NCBI GenBank assembly: GCA_023105745.1
Contig: JALGQZ010000004.1
Coordinates: 60,443,112 to 60,507,111 of the forward strand
Direction of reading: 5' to 3'
DNA: 64,000 nucleotides
Origin: Austropuccinia psidii
Lineage: Eukaryota > Basidiomycota > Pucciniomycetes > Pucciniales > Sphaerophragmiaceae
Made by a program: the position numbers and the translations under genes. Shown piece by piece: positions 23,168 to 36,272 of this stretch (positions are counted from its first letter, which is position 1; every line of letters begins with the position of its first letter). The notes under the pieces are model-generated. The model had not been told where the DNA came from. It saw only the letters and a program-made list of their open reading frames with translations, and did not search any database.

Positions 23168-25146
23168 TGTAAGGTTTGACTATGAAACAATAAGTAAAAA
23201 TTACTAATATTTTACTTATCGTACTATGGGTGTCCTTATAAATGAAATAAATAAGATAAAAATAATTATAATAATAAAGAGTTATTATAATTATGGCGTG
23301 AAAGAATTATATTATTAAATAAATATAATAATATAATTTATATTATAAAAATACAATATAATAAAATGAATATATTGATATAAGATAATTAATATATTCA
23401 AAAGCACTTTATGATTGTTACCAACAAATAATAAAGGCTTAAAAATTGTTTTTTATTAATAAAAAACAATTAATAACAATAATATTACTAATATTAAAGT
23501 TATAAATTAATATAAATACTATTTATATTAATTCTAGAATTATTAGAGTAATAATAGAGAAAAATTATTATAATAAGAGAAATAACCTACTTTTAATGCT
23601 TAATATAATAATTTTGAATAATTTTATGCCTAGAAATGTAAATACAACTTATTTAAATTGTAGTTACAATAAAATTTAAGAGAAATTACAAATTTTCTTG
23701 ATTTTACATGGAATTGAGATTTTTAAGAGAAATTTAAACAAAACAATTAACTGAATGCAATAATCATCAGAGATGAAGATTATTATAAGATTATCTTTGG
23801 TATTTAATAATATAAAGGTTTTATATATAAAGAATAAAGAAATTACCTTTTCATTTAATGATCCAATGTTTTGTAAGTGTCTGAGGGGGAAATAGAGTAA
23901 AAAAAAGCTCTATTTATATTAAATTTCTTCCTCCTAGAGTCCAACAGGCTTCTAGTAGATGTGCACTGATCATATCCACTGGAATTGATCAATTTTTCAA
24001 GGTTTGGTGATGATTACATCATGATCAAACCATCTTATCTCATTATTACACCATTTTTTAGAGTTATCACTATTACTCTACATTTGGGGACGTCAAGGCT
24101 TGGAAGAACCCCAAAATTCGTTGATTTTATTAGTTTGAATCATAAACTAACAGTATTCACCAATTATATCACTCATATGACTGTGGAACTTAATTTAAGG
24201 TTACAGTGAGTGATCATAAATGATCAAATTAAGCTCAAACTTTGATCCTTAATAAATTTTAAGTCTTACACGCTACAGCAATTCAGAGAGTGAACTCTCA
24301 TAGCTTGGCATAACCCTATTATTCTTCCAAGAGCATTTTATCATATCATCAAAACTGTATTTTTGATGATTTTTCTTGTAACTCATCTTTTCTGTTGAAA
24401 TTTAATATTTTAAACTTCAAACCATGATTTCAAGGGGTTATACCCTGAATATTATAATAAAAGACCATCATTCTTCACAAATGAACTAGTAGAATTCAAC
24501 TGTCTCCTTTTGTTTTAAGTTTGGACCACTTTCACAACAAAGTGGTCAACAGCTTCATTGATTTTAATCAATAATCCCTTACAGGTTTTAACCTTGTTTA
24601 TAACTTGTGCAATAAAGTTAATTTCTGTATTATTACAGTAATTAAGTGGTGAATTTATTTTTGGTTCATCACTTAATCATGTATATTTCAAGAGATATTA
24701 GCTAAAATCCTTGAATATATGCATTGACCAAAAAAGTGCATATATTCAGCTTAACTCCTTAAGTATTGACTTTGGAGATTAGCTTCTTAATTCTTTTATG
24801 TGTGGAGTTTTATGGAGAATCTAATGGTACTATTTATTTCACATTTTGTTTCATTGGTATTTGAAGTAATTAAGGATTTATGTTTTTTAAAAGGTATTAT
24901 TACTTATAACTCATTAAATATTGACTCTACAGATATGCCATAAAAGTGGTATATGTGTATTTTACCATGGGGAATACAAAGTTATAATTTGTTTCACATG
25001 TTTATTCATTGGGGTTTGAGTTAAACCAAGTTTTATGCCTATATGTGGCAATTTTGTAGTTTTAAGATAATCATTTTTAATGTATAATTATTTTAAATAT
25101 TTCTTGTGACCTTTTTGAGTATGTGGTCATATCTCAAAGGTTCACA
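23168..25146 (-). repeat. 3' LTR of copy D (1979 bp)
   Basis: On the minus strand it starts TGTGAACCTTTGAGATATG at 25146 after a polypurine tract and ends CATAGTCAAACCTTACA at 23168. The ends match LTRs of copies A and E. About 1.33 kb of it is present inverted at 21837-23167. Confidence 0.85.
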
Positions 25147-25158
25147 TTTCCTACCACC
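25147..25158 (-). promoter_or_regulatory. polypurine tract of copy D
   Basis: The minus strand reads GGTGGTAGGAAA directly before the 3' LTR. One T interrupts the purine run. Confidence 0.65.
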
Positions 25159-25264
25159 AAAAAAGATTGTACCACAATCTGATATGTGTGATTAGGGTAT
25201 AATCCACTGTCCTACCTCTTCAATAGACGTTTTTTGTCTTGAAGCTCAATAACGCTTAACTTTT

Positions 25265-28180
25265 CTATTCTTTAGGTTTTCTTTCATGTCTGAACCTTCT
25301 TAGTAGTTCATCAGAATTTGTTATATCTTTCTCAAGTAGTCATTCATACTCCTGAGTTGAATTTCTATACCTTACAAGGTCTTCTCTTTCTTTTTTGTTT
25401 CTTGTCCTTCTTTCTTTAAGGACTTTTGCAATTTTCTTTTCTTCTCCTTCTTCCAAGGGGGGAATTTCAATTGGGGGTTTATTTCTAAGTGGAAATAACT
25501 CCTTGTCACTTGAGCTGTAAGGTTTTATCAGACTTACAGGGAAAGTTGGGTGTTTGTTCATTAATAACCCTGTAAGTATCAGTTGCACAGCATTGGGTCC
25601 ATGAAGTGCCTTTATTATAAATGGTCCTGCAAAGGAATCTTTCAATTTCTTTGGACCTTTTATGTTATTGAAATCAAGGGTTGATACTAGGACCAAGTCT
25701 CCTATTTTGAAGTCAGGTGGTTTATGACTTTTATCCCATCTTTCTTTTGCATATTTGAAAGAATTGGGCATAGATCTGTTTTCATGGTGTCTTGCTTTGT
25801 CAAGAATTATCTTAAAACTGCTTTCTGTTGGATGTATATCCACTAATTTGTTTTTGAGGGTATCATAAGGAAGTTATGGATTCCAACCTTTTTCTAGCAT
25901 TGCTGGTGTTTTTCCAGTGGAAGAATGGATTGATGTTTTATATGCCAGTTCAAGCGCTGGTATCAGTGTACACCAATCATGGGTAAAACCATCAGAATAT
26001 TTGAATTCTACTCCATAGGCACAGAATCTTCTGATCATGTCCTCCAAGGTTTGTATCATTCTTTCTGCTAAACCATCAGTTTGAGGAAGGTAAGCTGTTG
26101 AGAATGATAACTTTGTCCCAAACAAGTTATGGAGATTTGTCCATAATGCTGAAGTGAATTTTGGGTCTCTGTCACTTATAATATTCTGGAATAAGCCTGT
26201 ATGGCTAATGACTTTATTCCATATCATTATGGCTGTGTCCATAGCTGTATCATCTTTGTGACATGGTAGGAAAATGGGAGTTTTTCTATACCTGTCAACT
26301 AATACTAGGCATGCATTATAGCTTCTGTCTCCTCCTGGAGGTAATGCTGTTACCCAATCCATATGAACTATTTCCCAAGGTGATTTTGGTTCTTGGATTA
26401 GGATCATCATTCCAAATTTCTTTCCTGTGGCTCTGTTGGCCTTTTGACATATGTCACAGGTTTGGCAGTATTCTGCAACATCTTTCTTCCAATTTTGATA
26501 CCAAGAGCAGGTTTTCACCCTTTCTAGCATTCTGTCTTCTGAGAGATGTCCAGCTGCAACACTATCATGACACTCATGTAAAATAGTGTTTATCAGGGCT
26601 CTATCTGTTAAGGCCATAACACATGTGTGTTTTGTTCTATGGTAAAGGATTCCATCAAGGAGGTGGAATCTTCCTTCATCATATGCCTTTTTCCATGTTT
26701 CATCTAATTTTGATGAAAGTGATAGATCTTTGCAGTCTTTCATTAGAAGTTGGCTTAAGATATGGCAATTATTTTCTATATTATAGCTTTCTTTAACTTG
26801 GTTAAGGAATTCTATGCCAATGTCTGTAACACATATTCCTTCCATATGGTGCTCTTCTTGAGGTACCCATGCTGAATTGTCAGGGGTATTTGCTAGAGCC
26901 CATCTACTAAGACCATCTGCATTTTTATGAATATTACCTGAACAATAGTCATATTTCCTCTATATTCGTGGATAGAAATTTGCCATCTCAGCATATGTCT
27001 ATTTGGAGTTTTGATATTTAATAGAGAATTTACAGCATTACAGTCTTTGATCACATCAAATACTGTTCCATCCAAGTAATAATGTAATTTTTCTAAAGCC
27101 CGCACTAAGCAGAGGCGTTCCATTTGGCTTGCTCCATATATTGCCTCTGTGGGCTTTATCTGTCTTGAAATAAAACAAATTGGACCTTGCACTGGTTTAT
27201 CATTGATAATTCTTTTCTGGTTTAGTGCAGCACCTAGTCCCTCTCCCCAAGCATCAATGTAAAGCTTAAAGGGTAGTTTCCAATCTGGAATTAGAAGAAA
27301 TGGGGCATTTGTTAAGGAATTTTTCAATTCTTTATATTCCTTGACTCTTTCTTCTGTCATTTCAAAGTTTGTTTGTTGGTCACATAGCTTATGCAATGAT
27401 TTGACAATTTTTTCAAAGTCCTTTATATGCTGTCTATAGTAACCAGCAGATCCTAGAAGAGATTTCATTCCTTTTTTGGTTTGAGGCATTGGCTTAAGTA
27501 GTACTTCTGCTACTTTATTTTTGTTTATGCCTAGACTAAGTCCAGATACAACATGTACTAGTGCGCTTAGTTCACTATATGCAAAATTACACTTTTTCAA
27601 AGAAATTTTCATATTCACTTGCACCATTTTTTGTAGTACCCTTTCTAGTCTTGTAAGGTGACCTTCCCAAGTTTCTGAGCAAAATATTATATCATCAATA
27701 TAGATAATTAACTACCCTTCTGATAGTTCTTCAGGAAATATGGTATTCATCATCCTGTGATAATGGGAAGGTGCATTCTTTATGCCAAATGGCATTCTTA
27801 AGTATTCAAAAATCCCACAGTGGACTATTATCCTAAGTAGTTTCTTGGCATTGTCTGTTAAGACATTTTAATGAAAACCCTTCAAAGCATCCATGGCTGT
27901 TATGAACTTAGCTTGTGACAATTGTGTCAATGTCTCATGGATTCTGGATATTAGATATCTATCTGGAATGGTACAGGTGTTAAGGGCTCTGAAGTCTCCT
28001 ACCATTCTTGATTTTCCATTGTGCCAAGCTATAATGACAGGTGTAGTGACCTCTACCTGTTCATTATGTCCTACTTTTCTTAATACTCCAAGGTCCATTA
28101 ATCCTTTAATGTGTACCTCCAAGGCCTCTCTAGCCCTTGGACTAGCTGGGTAAGCAGGGCTCCTTAGTAAAGGTGGGTAA
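25265..28180 (-). pseudogene. pol of copy D (RT to chromodomain), 5'-truncated
   Basis: In minus-strand order: RT N-part (28180-27868, RKVGHNEQVEVTTP), RT with YIDD in a frame broken by TGG to TAG before it (near 27712), RNase H with [14 protein letters not shown] (26893-27627), integrase with HLSEDR and CQTCDICQKAN, then D, D, E at MDWVTALPPGG, SDRDPKF and [10 protein letters not shown] (25874-26845), GPF (near 25640) and chromodomain. The track ends at a W to TGA stop at 25340; the natural end is TAG at 25265. Homology stops at 28180, where it meets copy F head to head. Gag, protease and the 5' LTR are missing. Confidence 0.88.
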
Positions 28181-31100
28181 GAAAAGAAGTTAAAAACAGT
28201 TTATTATCATTACAAGAAATGAACAACAACCTATCCTCTTTAACAAAAATTGTTGTACAAAATAAAAAAGAAATTGACAACATTAAGTTTATTATTGAAA
28301 ATAATAAACCAAAGAGTTTGATTGACAACACTCAAAAATTAATACAAGGACAACACAAATTGTATAAATACATAAAAGATATCAAGGATAAAACTTTTAC
28401 AATCAATTATGACGTGAGTATTGACAATCTTACACAAAAATTAAACAAACTAAGTATTTCTGTAGAAAAATTTGAAGAAAAGACTTCATCACACCAAAAA
28501 TTACTTTTGGACCATGTGGAAAAGAGTGATGAAGCAAGAATGCATCTGAAAGATGATATTCAAAGTGAAATAAGGCTTATCACTGAAAAAATGGATAAAA
28601 TTAATGAGGCTAACTCAAATATGCCAAAGTTATCAACTCCATTTTCTCACATAAGAAGCCCAGTTAAACCAAAAGAGTAATTAGTAAATCCATTCTATAA
28701 ACTAAAGTCACCAAGACAATAACCAAGTCTAAATAAAGGACGCACCTCAATTAACAGAATGGCCAACATTCACAGGAAAAGGTGAATATGACCATATGTC
28801 ATTTATTAAAACAATTGACATGTTACAAGAGGATTATGCCATACCAGATGAATTGATCACTTCAATATTACACTCACTGTTTGAGAAATCTTCAAAAAGA
28901 TGGTATTATGGCAAAAGACAAGCAAATGGAATAAATACCTGTTCTTGGTGGAAACAAGAAATAATCACCAAGTGGGCTAATGATGCCTGGAGGTAAAAAA
29001 TAGAAAATTCATTTGGAAACTCCTTCTTTGACCCAGACAAAGACAAACCTTTGACTTGGTTCTTAAAACAAGCTGAAAGATTAAATACACTATAACCAGC
29101 AATTTCACAAAAAATGTTACAAATGAAAATACTTAAGAAATGTGGAGGTGAATTGGAACATGCCCTGAGAAGCAGTTGTATAGAACCATGCTCCACAGAA
29201 GAGTATATCAATGCACTAGAAGACATAGTGACAAGGACAAAAATTGGCAGAACTTGGAAAAAATTGGACATCAAAAGTCCAAATAAACCATACATCAAAA
29301 AAGATAATTCAAAAGAAACTTTCAAGCCCAATACACCCAATAGTAATGAGCAAAGAAAATTCCACAAATGTGGAGGTATTGGACACTTAGCCAATAATTG
29401 CCTTAAAAAAGCAAAAATCAATGAAGTTGTGGAAACAGAAAACCACAATGAAAAAGCAGAGGAATCTTGCTCTGAAAAAGAGACAGAAGAGTCAGAAACC
29501 TCTCAAAGTGATGAAATTAATATGATTAATGCACAAATTAATAATATTGATATAATTCATGAAGTAATAGATGTTAACTCAGACTTACCACAAGTTGGAA
29601 CATCTGACACAAACCTGACAAATGTGCAAGATTCCAAACTGTATAGAACTAAACCTGCAAAAGGAAGGGGATATACAGCTGGAAAATGAAGTATAAGTAT
29701 TGTCATGGTTAATAACCAAGAGGCAAAAGTGAACTTGGATACAGGAGCATATTGCACCTGTGTGGGTAAAAGTTATTTAAAAACAAGTGTTCCAGATTGG
29801 CAGGAAAACCCTATACCAATACAAGGTGTCAAATTTAGTAGTGCAAGTGAAAGCATGAAGCCCCTTGGAATAATTGACTTAACACTAATTCTTACTCACC
29901 CTTCACAATGTTTCAGAATTAAAGTAGAGTTTGTGATAATGGACAAATGTATTAGTAATAATTTTATACTTGGAAATGACTACTTGTCAATTTATGGCAT
30001 AGATATCTCTAACCAAAAGGATATATATTTTACCATAGGTGACAATAAAAGACAAAAATTTGGCTTTCTAAACAATAAAAGACAAATAACAGTTGTCAAG
30101 AATGAAGATAAAGCCCAGAAATGGATTCTTCAATAACTGAACAACTAAAAGAGGCAGAATTTAATCATGAATTAACAGCAAAAATGAAAGAAGAATTGAT
30201 TGAACTCTTCTTTATATATAAGAATGCCTTTGCAACTGACAAAGAAACACTAGGTGCCATAATTAAACATGAGGTAGACATAATTATTAATTTAGAAAAA
30301 CCTTATCGACCTCTATTGAGAAGACCAGCTTATCCAGCCAGCCCAAGAGCTAGAGCAGCTTTAGAGGTGCACATTAAAGAACTAATGGACCTTGGAGTAC
30401 TAAGGAAAGTAGGACATAATGAACAGGTAGAGGTAACTACACCTGTCATTATAGCCTGGCATAATGAAAATCAAGGATGGTAGGAGACCATAGAGCTCTG
30501 AACACCTATACTATCCCTGACAGATATCCAATACTCAGAATCCATGAGGAATTAACACAATTATCTCACGCTAAGTTCATAACAGCCATGGATTCTCTAA
30601 AGGGTTTTCATCAAAATTTCTTAACAGACAATGCCAAGAGACTACTGAGGATAATAGTCCACTGTGGAATTTTTGAATATCTCAGGATTCAATTTGGTAT
30701 AACAATGCACCATCCCACTACCAGAGGATGACAAATACCATATTTCCTGAAGAATTATCAGAAGGATGGCTGATTATTTATATTGATGATATCATAATCT
30801 GCTCAGAGACTTGGGACAATCAACTATCAAGACTAGGGAGATTCTTGCAAAAAATAGTCCAAGTGAACATGAAAATCTCTCTGAAAAAGTGTCATTTTGC
30901 ATACAGTTAACTGAAAGCACTAGGACATGTGGTATCTTGACTAAGTTTAGGCATAGACAAAAAAAAGTAGCAGCAGAACTATTGAAACCAATGCCCCAAG
31001 CCAAAAAAGAAATGCAATCATTTCTAGGATTTGCTGGTTACTATAGACAGAATATAAAGGACTTTGAAAGAATTGCCAAACCCTTGTATAAAATATGTGA

Positions 31101-31260
31101 CCAACAAACAGTCCATGAAATGACTGAAGAAAGAGTTAAAGCATATGAGGAATTGAAAAATTCCTTACAAAATGCCCCATTTCTTCTAATGCCAGATTGG
31201 AAACTATCGTTTAAGCTTTACATTGATGCTTGTGGAGAAGGACTAGGTGCTGCACTACAC
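28181..31260 (+). pseudogene. gag-pol of copy F (group 1), truncated both sides
   Basis: It starts within the N-terminal coiled-coil part (28219-28680, many Lys/Asn/Glu heptads), then capsid (28796-29100, with stops), a zinc knuckle with first Cys changed to Phe (FHKCGGIGHLANNC near 29368), and protease with a canonical LDTGAYCTC (29735). RT is split over three frames (30121-30910) but keeps [13 protein letters not shown]. RNase H follows, up to GLGAALH at 31259. There the LTR of copy G interrupts it. The integrase side is not seen again in the window. It has at least six stops or shifts. Confidence 0.88.
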
Positions 31261-32689
31261 TGTCACAACCATGGCAATTTACCTCCTTGGATCTCCGTAT
31301 GGCATATCAAGCCACAGCTCTTTTATGGCCAATTGGCCATATCCATCACCAGTGGCCAATATGGCCACATCATTATCTTATGGACCATTTATGGCCATTT
31401 ATCTTTTGGGGCCTTCATGGCCCTTCACCTCAATCCAGAAGCCATAGCCGCAATTTATACCCAATGGGGTATTTCTGGTCATTTCCCTAAAAACCAGGGG
31501 AAATGGTCCAAATTGCTGTTATGGCCATTTGGGCTCATAATGCGCATTTGCGCATTTTCTGTGCACCTTGCACACTTTGACACAAAGTGTCCAAACAAAA
31601 CCTTCCCACCCTTTGGACCAGTTTTTGGCTCAGAACCCAAAAGTGGCCGAAACCCAAAGGACCCAGAAACACCTTTCGAAGCTCTGAAGCCATCACATCC
31701 ATCTTTTTCCCCTCTGTCTTTCCATCTCAAGACCTTTGGACATAATCTTCTTTCCAATGAACCAATATGCCATAAATGATTTTATATATCATTGTGCATC
31801 ATTTTTCAACAGAAATTAAATGGTGGAAATATCAAATGGTCATTTCAATACACCAACATATCATGATGTCATCAAGGCACCCAATCATTCAAAGGACTCA
31901 TCAAGGCTCAAGAGCAAGTGTTTCAGCTTCAAAGACCAATCATGCCATCAAGACGTCATTAGATAATTTCATTCACAGTAGTTCTCCAAGGAAATACTGT
32001 TGAACCATTCTCAAGGGATTCAAGGGGCAGTTCATTCATTTGTCAAGTGTCAAAGCTCCACTCAATCCATCTTGGCAACCACCTTCATTTCAACACAGTC
32101 TGGATCCATCAAGAACTGTATTTCATTTTCAAATATGGGAAATTCATTCAACCCATTTCAATTTCAATATCAGCCAGCTGTATCGATTCCCAAAACAATC
32201 AATACAGCCTCAAGGATAAATACAGATCAGTTTTCAGCCTGAAGAACTCAAGCTCCCAACTTTTCACATATACTGGCTACCCTTTCCACCCTGGGGGGTT
32301 TTCCCCAGTTAATTGATATACTTTGATTTTATTTTATCATTATTCATCTTCCCATTTTTGTTAAGTGAATACTGATATTATCAAGTCAGTCATTTAGCAC
32401 CTTCTCTTTCTCTTTCTTTGCCTTAAATGGATATTTGGTGGTCATACCTTTACTAATTCCATTGTTCATTTTGGCAGGTTGAAACAGTGATGAAGGACTT
32501 ACTTGGTTGGCTCTTTTGCCATTTGGCTTCTCTTTCCTCTTATTGCATCTCATCTTCGTACCTGCATATTTCTTAGAGGAATTCAATTCTTTATTTTATT
32601 TTCTTTATTCTTTGGAGTCTTCCAAGTGAGTTCCCTGATTGCTGAGTGCCAGGCCACTCTTTTTTTTCTGTCCAAGAGCCCCTGTGACA
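31261..32689 (+). repeat. 5' LTR of copy G (group 2, 1429 bp)
   Basis: It starts TGTCACAACC and ends CCCCTGTGACA (7-bp inverted ends). It has the hairpin CTGGGG...CCCCAG at 32291-32308 and the motif AGTTAATTGATATA at 32307-32320. U3 carries many TGGCCA-type palindromes. ORFs inside it are shadows. Confidence 0.9.
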
Positions 32690-32690
32690 T

Positions 32691-32704
32691 TATATTAATT
32701 AACT
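32691..32704 (+). promoter_or_regulatory. putative self-priming binding site of copy G
   Basis: TATATTAATTAACT, one base after the LTR. It is complementary to the LTR motif at 32307-32320 with a single G/T wobble. Confidence 0.55.
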
Positions 32705-33425
32705 CATAATTTCTTCTCATTCTGTTCACTCTTTCTTTATAATTTCATTCACCCATTTTATTGAAATTATGACTCTTTGATTCTTGTGAGCCTTATGATT
32801 CATTATCACCTCTCAATTTTCTCTCATTCATGATTCATTCTGAAAATTGGAAGCTGACCCCAACTTTATTTTTGTTTCTCTTTTTAAATCTTATCTAAGA
32901 TCATCATTTTTGAATTCATACATAATTCAGGTGTCATCTTAATTTTCATTTTATTTCAAATGTTTCATCAAGTTATTCAGACACATTCTTCACATCAAGA
33001 TTCACATTTGATTCATTCTTCAAGAATTTTGATTTTTAAAGAAGAACTCACTTGATTTTGATTTGATTGATTGATTTGACATAAATTGATATTGACCTCA
33101 AGAAAATTGATTGACCTGAAGATTTCATTGATTTTGCTAATTTTTCACATCAAGAAATTCAACATAAATTTATTTTGCCTCAAGAATTCATTTGATTGAT
33201 TGATTGATTTTGCAAGATTTTGCTTTTGATTCATTGACTTCATGTTTTCAGTTGATATTTAATTAATTGATTTACCTGAAGATCTCATTTGATTTATTGA
33301 TTTTTATTGATTTTTCTCAAGATATTGATTTTGACTTTTGACTTTAAGCATTATTTCAATTGCCTCAAGTTTTCATCTTCAAATCTTGATTATTTTTCAT
33401 TTATTTTCATTTATATCCTGAAATC
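32705..33425 (+). other. low-complexity leader of copy G
   Basis: TTGATTTGATTGA-type degenerate repeats between the LTR and the gag ATG, with no ORF. It is shared with B, H and I. Confidence 0.65.
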
Positions 33426-34761
33426 ATGCCCATAGAACACTCACCTCCAGCAAGACAGACAAGATCTCAGGCCAGAGCTCAAGCTGTTCTCACTCCAACT
33501 CCAAGAGCTCCTCTAGATGGCACCCCAGCAGTTCCTCAACTGAGGGCCCAATTAGATAGAGGACCCCGCATGGAAGGAGCAGCACCATCCAGGAAGGAAG
33601 GAAGAGGGCCCAGAAGATCAAGTTCATTTTCAGGAGTAGTTGGCGGGTTTCCAGGAACTTCAAGGACCATTTTTCAAGGTCCAGGTGAAGATGGTGAAGA
33701 GGAGGAGGAGAATTCTGTGGAAGAGGAAGGGTCTGATGGTACTGATGTGTCCCTGCTCCTGTGGAGGCATCCCAAGGTACTGGAGGGCCAAATCTAGCCC
33801 AGTCTAATCAGCCTGTCTCCCATCAGTCTGAACCATCTTTATTGGTCATTATGCAGAAAATGACTCAGATTATGACAAATATTCAAGCAGCTTCATCGTC
33901 TGAAGCATCAAGACCACCAGCCTTCAAGAATCCATCTATGAAGGCACCAGAATGCTTTGATGGGACTCAACCCTTCAAAGTTAGAAGCTTTATTCAGTCT
34001 TGTCATCTGATTTTTCATAATTATCCAACAAACTTCGCTCAAGACAGAAGAAAGGTCCTTTATGCCACTTCATTTCTCATTGGCAGGGCTGCAAAATGGA
34101 TTGAGCCTTATCTTTCCAATCTCACCAATCAAGATCCAAATCACCTTCTCAATTCATGGAAATTATTTGAATCTCAACTCTTCACCTTATTTGGGGACAA
34201 AATGAAGTCAGAAAAGCTGAAGCAGAATTGGATTCTTTAAGAATGAAAGGAGGTGGTCATGTATCCTTATACATTACTGATTTCAGAAGTCTTGTCTCCA
34301 GAATTGGAGATTGGGGTGAAAGAGCTCTCATCCATCATTTCAGGAAGGTATTGCCATCCAGGATTTTGGATCAATTGGCCTCCCATCCTTCAAGAATTGA
34401 CTCTCTTCAAGACTTAATGGATATTACCCTGGAGCTTGATACCAGGTACCATGAGAGGCAAAATGAAAAGCGTCATCATCAAGAGAAGAAGCCAGAAGCT
34501 TCAAATTCACATTCTTCTCATCCTCAAAGTTCTTCAAGCTCAAGTCAAAATAAGAAGAAGAATTTTCAGAAGAGGGACAAGCCCCATTCTTCTTTATTGA
34601 ATAACGATTTCATGTTGATGAAGTCTGAAAAAGAAAGAAGAATCAAGAAGGGTCTATGTACCTATTGGGGTGGGAAGCAGAGTCTTGAGTCCTGTTTCAA
34701 AAGGCCTCAAAACAAGCTTACCCAACTGTCAGGCAAATTTCCGATCCAGGGAAAAGCCTGA
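33426..34761 (+). pseudogene. gag of copy G, two frameshifts and a dead zinc knuckle
   Basis: It starts [15 protein letters not shown]. The frame is lost near 33750 (acidic linker) and again near 34195 (LFGD, one C missing), giving three pieces: 33426-33797, 33761-34240 and 34228-34761. The knuckle reads CTYWGGKQSLESC, so one Cys and the His are lost. The end ...SGKFPIQGKA and its TGA match the gag of I. Downstream, the pol N-terminus is cut off at 34801 by copy H. Confidence 0.88.
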
Positions 34762-34793
34762 GTGAAGATCATGTTGTGTTCAATGGTCTTCAC
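34749..34793 (+). promoter_or_regulatory. -1 frameshift signal of copy G
   Basis: Slippery heptamer GGGAAAA (34749-34755), six bases including the gag TGA, then an 11-bp stem (34762-34772 with 34783-34793). It is identical in design to the signals in H and I. Confidence 0.7.
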
Positions 34794-34801
34794 TGTTTGC
34801 C

Positions 34802-36272
34802 TGTCACAGGGGCTCTAGTGGAAATACAAGAGTGGCCTGGCACTCAGCAATCAGGGAACTCACTTGGAAGACTCCAAAAGAAATAAAGAATAAAAATAAT
34901 AAGAATTAATTCCTCTAAAAGATATGCAGGTACAAGATGAGATGCAAAGAGGAAAAGGAAGCCAAATGGCCAAAGAGCCAACCAAGTAAGTCCTTAATCA
35001 CTGTTTCAACCTGCCAAAAATGAATAATGGAATTAGTAAGGATATGACCACCAAATATCCATTGACAGGCGAAGAAAGATAAAGAGAAATGTGCTAAATG
35101 ACTGACTTAATAATATCAGTATTTGCTTAACTAAAATGAAAAGAAAATAGAGATAAAATAAAATCAAAGTATATTAATTAACTGGGGAAAAACCCCCCAG
35201 GGTGGAAAGGGTAGCCGGTATATGTGAAAAGTTGGGAGCTTGAGTTCTTCAGGCTGAAAACTGATCTGTATTGATCCTTGAGGCTGTATTGATTGTTTTG
35301 GGAATTGATACAGCTGGCTAATATTGAAATTGAATTGGGTTGAATGAACTTCCCATGCTTGAAAATGAAATACAGTTCTTGGTGGATCCAGACTGTATTG
35401 AAATGAATATGGTTGCCAAGATGGATTGAGTGGAGCTTTGACACTTGACAATTTCTTTTGGCACCGCCTCTTGAATACACTTTTGAGAATGAATTGAAAG
35501 TATTCCATTGGAAGGAATACTTGGAGTGAGAAGAACCAATGACTGCTTGATGGCTTCATTGGTCTTTGACGCTGAAACACTTGCTCTTGAGCCTTGATGA
35601 TTCCTCTGAATGATTGGGTGCCTTGATGACGTGATGAGATTTTGTAATGTTGAAATGACCATTTGATATTGCCACCATTGAATTGCTGTTGAAAAATGGT
35701 GCACAATGATGTATAACATCATTTGTGGCATATTGGTTCATTGACAAGAAGATTACGTCCAAAGGTCTTGAGATGGAAAGGCAGAGGGCAAAAGGATGGA
35801 TGTGATGGCTTCAGAGCTTGGAAAGGTGTTTCTGGGCCCTTTGGGGTTTTTGGCCACTTTTGGGTTCTGAGCCAAAAACTGGCCCAAAAGGCGGGAAAGT
35901 GTCTTTTGGACACTTTGCGTCAAAGTGCGCAAAAAATGCGCAAAAATGCGCAAAAATGCGCAAATATGCGCAAAAAGTGCGCAAATGCGCATTATGAGCC
36001 CAAATGGCCAAAAACAGCCATTTGGGCCATTTCCCCTGGTTTTGAGGGAAATGACCAGAAATACCCATTTGGGCATAAATTGCCGCTATGGGTTCTGGAT
36101 TGAGGTAAAGGGCCATGAAGGCTCCAAAACACAAATGGCCATAAAAGGTCCATAAGATGATGACGTGGCCATATTGGCCACTGGTGATGGATATGGCCAA
36201 TTGGCCATAAATGAACTGTGGCTTGATATGCCATATGGGGATCCAAGGAGGTGAATTGCCATGGTTGTGACA
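34802..36272 (-). repeat. 3' LTR of copy H (1471 bp)
   Basis: TGTCACAACC at 36272 to CCCCTGTGACA at 34802 on the minus strand. It is 32 bp longer than the 5' LTR of H; the whole difference lies in an AAAAATGCGC-type tandem array (35927-35998). Confidence 0.92.
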
